Notes under the pieces: generated by a model
Told to the model about the DNA's origin: nothing
Databases searched by the model: none
What the model saw: the letters and a program-made list of their open reading frames with translations, nothing else
From: Sphingomonas sp. BT-65
Lineage (GTDB): Bacteria > Pseudomonadota > Alphaproteobacteria > Sphingomonadales > Sphingomonadaceae
Length of the DNA: 64,000 nucleotides
NCBI RefSeq assembly: GCF_026107375.2
Contig: NZ_JAPCIA010000001.1
Location: 1,488,001-1,552,000, forward strand
Direction: 5' to 3'
Part shown: positions 59,653-64,000 of the stretch, piece by piece
Position numbering within the stretch: position 1 is the stretch's first letter
Layout of the letters: each line of letters opens with the position of its first letter
Program-made: the position numbers and the translations under genes

Positions 59653-61485
59653 TCACGCTTCTATGTCGAACAGCGCGGCGAGCTGCTCGATCATCGTGCC
59701 GGCGAGCTGATCGACGTCCATGATCGTCACCGCGCGGCTGTAGTACCGCGTCACGTCGTGCCCGATGCCGATCGCGACCAGCCCGACCGGCGAACGCTGC
59801 TCGATCCAGCCGATCACCTGCCGCAGATGGCGCTCGAGATAGGAGCCGCTGTTCACCGACAAGGTCGAATCGTCGACCGGGGCGCCGTCGCTGATCACCA
59901 TCAGGATCTTGCGATCCTCTTGCCGCGCGATCAGCCGGTGATGCGCCCAGAGCAGCGCCTCGCCGTCGATATTCTCCTTGAGCAGCCCTTCGCGCATCAT
60001 CAGCCCGAGCGACTTCTTCGCCCGCCGCCACGGCTCGTCAGCCTGTTTGTAGACGATGTGACGCACGTCGTTGAGCCGCCCGGGTTGCGCAGGGCGCCCC
60101 TCTGCGAGCCACTTCTCCCGGCTCTGCCCGCCCTTCCACGCACGGGTGGTGAAGCCGAGGATCTCGGTCTTCACCCCCACCCGCTCGAGCGTGCGCGCGA
60201 GGATGTCGGCGCTGATCGCCGCGATCGAGATCGGCCGGCCGCGCATCGATCCCGAATTGTCGATCAGCAGCGTGACGACGGTGTCGCGGAACTTGGCGTC
60301 CTTCTCCACCTTGTAGGACAGCGACTGCATCGGATTGACGACCACGCGCGCCAGCCGCGCCGCGTCGAGCAGTCCCTCTTCCTGGTCGAAGTCCCAGCTG
60401 CGGTTCTGCTGCGCCATCAGCCGCCGCTGCAGCCGGTTGGCGAGCTTGGTCACAACGCCCTGCAGATGTACGAGCTGCTGGTCGAGATAGGCACGCAGCC
60501 GCTCGAGCTCCTCCTCGTCGCACAGCTCGGTCGCGGCGATCACTTCGTCATATTGCGTGGTGAAGCTCTTATAGTCGAACTGCGGCGGCAGATCAGACCA
60601 GGGGCGATTGGGGCGGACGGGCATCATCCCCTCCTCGCCCTCGTCCCCAGGCTCGCCATCCGTATCGTCGAACTCGCCCTGCTCCTGGTCGCTTTCCTGC
60701 CCGTCGTCGGTCTCGGCTTCGCGCTGTTCGCCGCGCGCTTCGACCTCGCCCTCGCCGGTGTCGCTGTCCTGTTCGCCGTCCTCGCCCTGGTCCTGATCCT
60801 GCTCGTCGGTGCCCTCGTCCTCGCCGCCGCCTTCGTCGGTCTCGTCGGGGAGCAGTTCGCCTTCGGTCAGCTCAAGGTCCTCGAGCAAATTGCCGACCAG
60901 CTTGGCGAACGCCGCCTGGTCGTCGATCGCCAGCGCCAGCGCATCGAGATCGGCACCGCCCTTGTCCTCGACCCAGTCGCGTATCAGCGCGAGCCCCAGC
61001 GCCGCCTCGGCCGGTGCCTCGCGCCCGGTCAGCCGCTCACGCACCATCAGCTGGATCGCGGTCGACAGCGGCACCTCGTCGCGCGTCCGTGCCCGGCTGA
61101 TCGGGTCGGAACGCATGCGCATCTCGAGCGCACGGTCGAGATTCTCCGCAATTCCGGCATAGCCGCGCGATCCCAGCGCTTCGACCCGCGCAGTCTCCAC
61201 CGCATCGAACACCGCGCGCGCCACGGCCTCCTTGGGCGCCGCCTTCAAGTGCATCGCGCCGTCGTGCAGCCGCATGCGCAGCGCGAAGCCGTCGGCGAAG
61301 CCGCGCGCCTCAGCCACCTGCTCGGGCGGAAGGTTGCGGCCCGGCATCGGCACCTTGATGTGCCGCCCCGATTGCGTCGGCGCGTCGGCGGTAAAGGCGA
61401 GCTCGATCTCCGGCTCGTGCGCGAGCGCGCGCGAGGCCCCCGTCAGGACGGAGCGGAACTGGTCGAGGGGAGAGTCGCTGGCCAT
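59653..61485 (-). CDS. cobT: Cobaltochelatase subunit CobT
   Basis: 610 residues from ATG 61485 (AGGGGG eight bases upstream) rather than GTG 61494. An N-terminal helical domain is followed by a very acidic linker (about residues 205-290, rich in Glu/Asp/Gln) and a C-terminal VWA domain with the MIDAS motif DNSGSM near residue 407. With the AAA+ subunit CobS it forms the ATP-driven motor that, with CobN, inserts cobalt into hydrogenobyrinate diamide. No CobN or other cobalamin gene is in the window, and sphingomonads may use the CobS/CobT pair otherwise. Confidence 0.93.
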   Translation of the reverse strand: MASDSPLDQFRSVLTGASRALAHEPEIELAFTADAPTQSGRHIKVPMPGRNLPPEQVAEARGFADGFALRMRLHDGAMHLKAAPKEAVARAVFDAVETARVEALGSRGYAGIAENLDRALEMRMRSDPISRARTRDEVPLSTAIQLMVRERLTGREAPAEAALGLALIRDWVEDKGGADLDALALAIDDQAAFAKLVGNLLEDLELTEGELLPDETDEGGGEDEGTDEQDQDQGEDGEQDSDTGEGEVEARGEQREAETDDGQESDQEQGEFDDTDGEPGDEGEEGMMPVRPNRPWSDLPPQFDYKSFTTQYDEVIAATELCDEEELERLRAYLDQQLVHLQGVVTKLANRLQRRLMAQQNRSWDFDQEEGLLDAARLARVVVNPMQSLSYKVEKDAKFRDTVVTLLIDNSGSMRGRPISIAAISADILARTLERVGVKTEILGFTTRAWKGGQSREKWLAEGRPAQPGRLNDVRHIVYKQADEPWRRAKKSLGLMMREGLLKENIDGEALLWAHHRLIARQEDRKILMVISDGAPVDDSTLSVNSGSYLERHLRQVIGWIEQRSPVGLVAIGIGHDVTRYYSRAVTIMDVDQLAGTMIEQLAALFDIEA

Positions 61486-61622
61486 GGACTGCACCCCCTA
61501 TCAAAGCGCGACGCGGTCCAAAAGGCATCGCCGCCCGATTTGACCATTGCGCTCGGCAACCGATCCCAATAATCAGACAAATATTCCACTATTTGATGAC
61601 GTCGAACCGAGGGGAGAGGGAG
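61486..61622. promoter_or_regulatory. Divergent promoter region of cobT and the GH51 gene
   Basis: 137 bases between the two start codons, with an AT-richer centre near 61560-61600 that is the likely promoter area. No cobalamin riboswitch core or clear operator was recognised. Confidence 0.4.
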
Positions 61623-63197
61623 ATGGGGTATCGATCCGGCTTTGCCGCGTTGCTGCTGGCGGGGCTCGTAATTTGTCCAACCATTCCGGCCTTGGCGCAG
61701 CAGGCGACGCCCGCATCCGCGCCCGGCGCCACCGCGACGCTGCGCGCCGACAAGCCGGGCGCGAAGATCGACCGCCGCATCTTCAGCCAGTTCGCCGAGC
61801 ATCTCGGCACGGGCATCTATGGCGGCGTGTGGGTCGGCGCCAACTCGAAGATTCCCAACACCCGCGGCTATCGCAACGACGTCGTCGCCGCGCTCAAGGA
61901 TCTGCGCGTGCCGGTGGTGCGCTGGCCCGGCGGCTGCTTTGCCGACGAATATCATTGGCGCGAGGGGATCGGCCCGCGCGGCCAGCGCCCGGTCAAGGTC
62001 AACACCCATTGGGGCGGCGTGACCGAGGACAACGCCTTCGGCACGCACGAGTTCATGGATTTCGCCGAGCTGATCGGCGCCGAGGCCTATGTCTCGGGCA
62101 ATGTCGGCAACGGCACACCCCAGGAAATGGCCGAGTGGGTCGAGTACATGACCGCGCCCGCCGGCACGCTCGCCGATTTGCGGGCGAAGAACGGCCGCAA
62201 GACGCCGTGGAAGGTCCCCTATTTCGGGCTCGGCAACGAGCTGTGGGGCTGCGGCGGCAGCATGCGCCCCGAATATGCCGCCGACCTCACCCGCCGCTAC
62301 TCGACCTTCATCAAGGTGCCCGAGGGGGTGAAGGTCGCCAAGATCGCGAGCGGCGCCAACTCGGTCGACTATAACTGGACTGAGGTGATGATGCGCGACG
62401 CCGGCAAGATGTTCGACGGCATCGGCGTGCATTACTACACGGTGCCCGGCAGCTGGCAGAAAAAGGGCTCGGCGACGCAGTTCGACGAGGAGGAGTACGC
62501 CCGCACCCTCCACAAGACGCTGCTGATGGACGAGCTGGTCCGCAAGCATTCGGCGATCATGGACAAATATGATCCGCAGAAGCGCGTGAACCTGGCGGTC
62601 GACGAATGGGGCACCTGGTACTCGCCCGAGCCGGGCACCAACCCCGGCTTCCTCTACCAGCAGAACACGATGCGCGACGCGATCGTCGCCGCGCTCAACA
62701 TCAACATCTTCACCCGCTACGCCGATCGCGTGCGGATGACCAACATCGCCCAGATGGTGAACGTGCTCCAGGCGATGATCCTGACCGACGGGTCGAAGAT
62801 GGTGCTGACGCCGACCTACCACGTCTTCCACATGTACCGCCCGTTCCAGGACGCGACCTTCCTGCCGATGGAGGTCAAGAGCAGCTGGTATCACAAGGAC
62901 CAATGGGCGCTGCCCGCGGTCAGTGCGAGCGCGGCGAAGGGCACCGACGGCAAGGTCCATGTCGCACTGGTCAACACCGATCCCAACCGCCCGGCGAGCG
63001 TGACCAGCGCGATCGAGGGCCTCGCCGCGACCCGCGCGAGCGGGCTGGTGCTGACCGCGCCGCAAGTATCGGCGCACAACAGCTTCGACGCGCCCGACCG
63101 CGTCCGCCCCCAGCCGTTCGACGGCGCGCGGGTCGATCAGGCGGGACTGTCGGTCACGCTGCCGCCGGCGTCGGTGGTGGTGCTGACGCTCGAATAG
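61623..63197 (+). CDS. Alpha-L-arabinofuranosidase, GH51
   Basis: 524 residues. ATG 61623 has GGGAGAGGGAG directly upstream and starts a signal peptide ([17 protein letters not shown]); a start at 61593 is less likely. GH51 markers: [34 protein letters not shown], acid/base Glu206 ([12 protein letters not shown]), HYYTVPG and nucleophile Glu328 (AVDEWGTWY), followed by a C-terminal beta-sandwich. It releases arabinose from arabinan/arabinoxylan side chains. GH51 enzymes are often intracellular, so export is notable. It sits alone between cobS and cobT on the opposite strand. Confidence 0.94.
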   Translation: MGYRSGFAALLLAGLVICPTIPALAQQATPASAPGATATLRADKPGAKIDRRIFSQFAEHLGTGIYGGVWVGANSKIPNTRGYRNDVVAALKDLRVPVVRWPGGCFADEYHWREGIGPRGQRPVKVNTHWGGVTEDNAFGTHEFMDFAELIGAEAYVSGNVGNGTPQEMAEWVEYMTAPAGTLADLRAKNGRKTPWKVPYFGLGNELWGCGGSMRPEYAADLTRRYSTFIKVPEGVKVAKIASGANSVDYNWTEVMMRDAGKMFDGIGVHYYTVPGSWQKKGSATQFDEEEYARTLHKTLLMDELVRKHSAIMDKYDPQKRVNLAVDEWGTWYSPEPGTNPGFLYQQNTMRDAIVAALNINIFTRYADRVRMTNIAQMVNVLQAMILTDGSKMVLTPTYHVFHMYRPFQDATFLPMEVKSSWYHKDQWALPAVSASAAKGTDGKVHVALVNTDPNRPASVTSAIEGLAATRASGLVLTAPQVSAHNSFDAPDRVRPQPFDGARVDQAGLSVTLPPASVVVLTLE

Positions 63198-63205
63198 CGG
63201 CCAGC

Positions 63206-63231
63206 GGGGAAGGCGTCAGTTCGCCTTCCCC
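63206..63231. terminator. Bidirectional hairpin between GH51 and cobS
   Basis: GGGGAAGGCG and CGCCTTCCCC pair perfectly around a six-base loop (TCAGTT), between two convergent genes; the loop begins with the cobS stop codon. Such a stem can terminate both transcripts, although no long T-tract is present. Confidence 0.7.
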
Positions 63232-64000
63232 ACCACGCTCTCGGGCAGGTCCTTGCCGAACACGCGCTGGTAATATTCCGCCACCAGCGCGCGCTCCGCC
63301 TCGTCGCACTTGTTGAGGAACGACAGGCGGAAGGCGAAGCCTGGATCCTTGAAGATCTCGGAATTCTGCGCCCAGGTGATCACCGTGCGCGGGCTCATCA
63401 CGGTCGAGATGTCGCCGGCGATGAAGCCGCGGCGCGTCAGGTCGGCGACGCGCACCATGTTCTCGACCAGCTCCTTGCCGCCCGGCTTGTCATATTCGCC
63501 CGACTTGGCGAGCACGATCTGCGCCTCGGTCGCGGCGGGGAGATAGTTGAGCGTCACGACGATGTTCCAGCGGTCCATCTGGCCCTGGTTGATCTGCTGC
63601 GTGCCGTGATAGAGCCCGCTCGTGTCGCCCAGGCCCACCGTGTTGGCGGTCGAGAACAGCCGGAACCACGGGTTCGGGCGGATCACGCGGTTCTGGTCGA
63701 GCAGGGTCAGCTTGCCCTCGGTCTCGAGCACGCGCTGGATCACGAACATCACGTCGGGCCGGCCCGCATCATATTCGTCGAACACCAAAGCGGTCGGCGT
63801 CTGCAGCGCCCAGGGCAGCAGCCCCTCGCGGAACTCGGTGACCTGCTGCCCGTCACGCAGCACGATCGCATCGCGGCCGATCAGGTCGATACGGCTGATA
63901 TGCGCGTCGAGGTTGATGCGGATGCACGGCCAGTTGAGCCGCGCCGCGACCTGCTCGATATGCGACGACTTGCCGGTGCCGTGATAGCCCTGGATCATCA
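63216..64000 (-). CDS. cobS: Cobaltochelatase subunit CobS (5' end beyond the window)
   Basis: About 261 residues visible; the true N-terminus (roughly 60-80 residues) lies past the window edge. The AAA+ core is clear: Walker [10 protein letters not shown] at the very edge, [19 protein letters not shown], Walker B-like [15 protein letters not shown], sensor region [21 protein letters not shown] and the C-terminal [13 protein letters not shown]. CobS forms hexameric rings that drive CobN together with CobT. It is separated from cobT by the oppositely oriented GH51 gene. Confidence 0.93.
   Translation of the reverse strand, partial: MIQGYHGTGKSSHIEQVAARLNWPCIRINLDAHISRIDLIGRDAIVLRDGQQVTEFREGLLPWALQTPTALVFDEYDAGRPDVMFVIQRVLETEGKLTLLDQNRVIRPNPWFRLFSTANTVGLGDTSGLYHGTQQINQGQMDRWNIVVTLNYLPAATEAQIVLAKSGEYDKPGGKELVENMVRVADLTRRGFIAGDISTVMSPRTVITWAQNSEIFKDPGFAFRLSFLNKCDEAERALVAEYYQRVFGKDLPESVVGKAN

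Noticed and set aside
61486..61622. Cobalamin riboswitch before cobT or GH51
   Set aside because: The leader is short and no B12-box-like conserved core was recognised.

Overview
The window is high-GC DNA from an alphaproteobacterium, most likely a Sphingomonas-type organism. This is inferred from four large TonB-dependent receptors (TBDRs, two of the long Xanthomonas/Caulobacter type), tryptophan-halogenase-like flavoproteins mixed with glycosidases, a 1,537-residue NAD-glutamate dehydrogenase, a PAS_5 protein, CobS/CobT and a giant YadA-type adhesin. No transposase, phage gene, CRISPR array or rRNA was seen. One tRNA (Thr, CGT) is present.

Layout. (1) 1-22046 is a nutrient-scavenging region: a truncated tryptophan halogenase, a six-hairpin glycosidase-like protein coupled to a TBDR, a divergent STN-domain TBDR followed by a PhoD phosphatase, then an alpha-glucan type locus of GH97, two coupled halogenase-like flavoproteins, a 1,139-residue TBDR, an MFS sugar transporter and a LacI regulator. 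It resembles the maltodextrin uptake layout known from Caulobacter (TBDR + inner-membrane permease + LacI). (2) 22102-33276 is a surface-adhesin cluster, all on the minus strand: a secreted four-cysteine protein, a 3,127-residue trimeric autotransporter, a BamE-like protein and an OmpH/Skp-like chaperone. (3) About 33283-33886 is a strikingly AT-rich intergenic region. (4) 33887-41661 is one tightly overlapping operon: RND adaptor, RND permease, outer-membrane factor, CusR/CopR-type response regulator and CusS-type kinase. A near-consensus copper-box-like repeat lies 46 bases upstream of the first gene. (5) 41674-48219 holds tRNA-Thr, the PAS_5 protein, NAD-GDH and a small membrane protein.

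(6) 48267-51314 is a probably Fur-controlled set: PepSY membrane protein, DUF2271 protein, DUF4198 protein and ApbE flavin transferase. The DUF2271 protein carries a TGAT motif that fits an ApbE flavinylation site, so the set may form an extracytoplasmic flavin redox (ferric reductase-like) system. (7) 51343-55959 is an Rhs module: a 71-residue secreted YD-repeat protein, a 1,401-residue Rhs protein with an AT-rich C-terminal tail, and an overlapping 52-residue two-helix ORF that could be its immunity protein. It sits between two iron-related blocks. (8) 56162-59642 holds PiuC, a Fiu-like siderophore TBDR with tandem Fur-box-like sequences, and a ribbon-helix-helix protein. (9) 59653-64000 holds cobT and the 3' part of cobS, separated by an oppositely oriented GH51 arabinofuranosidase.

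Start sites were chosen by ribosome-binding sites and signal peptides. All family assignments come from reading motifs by eye, without database searches.
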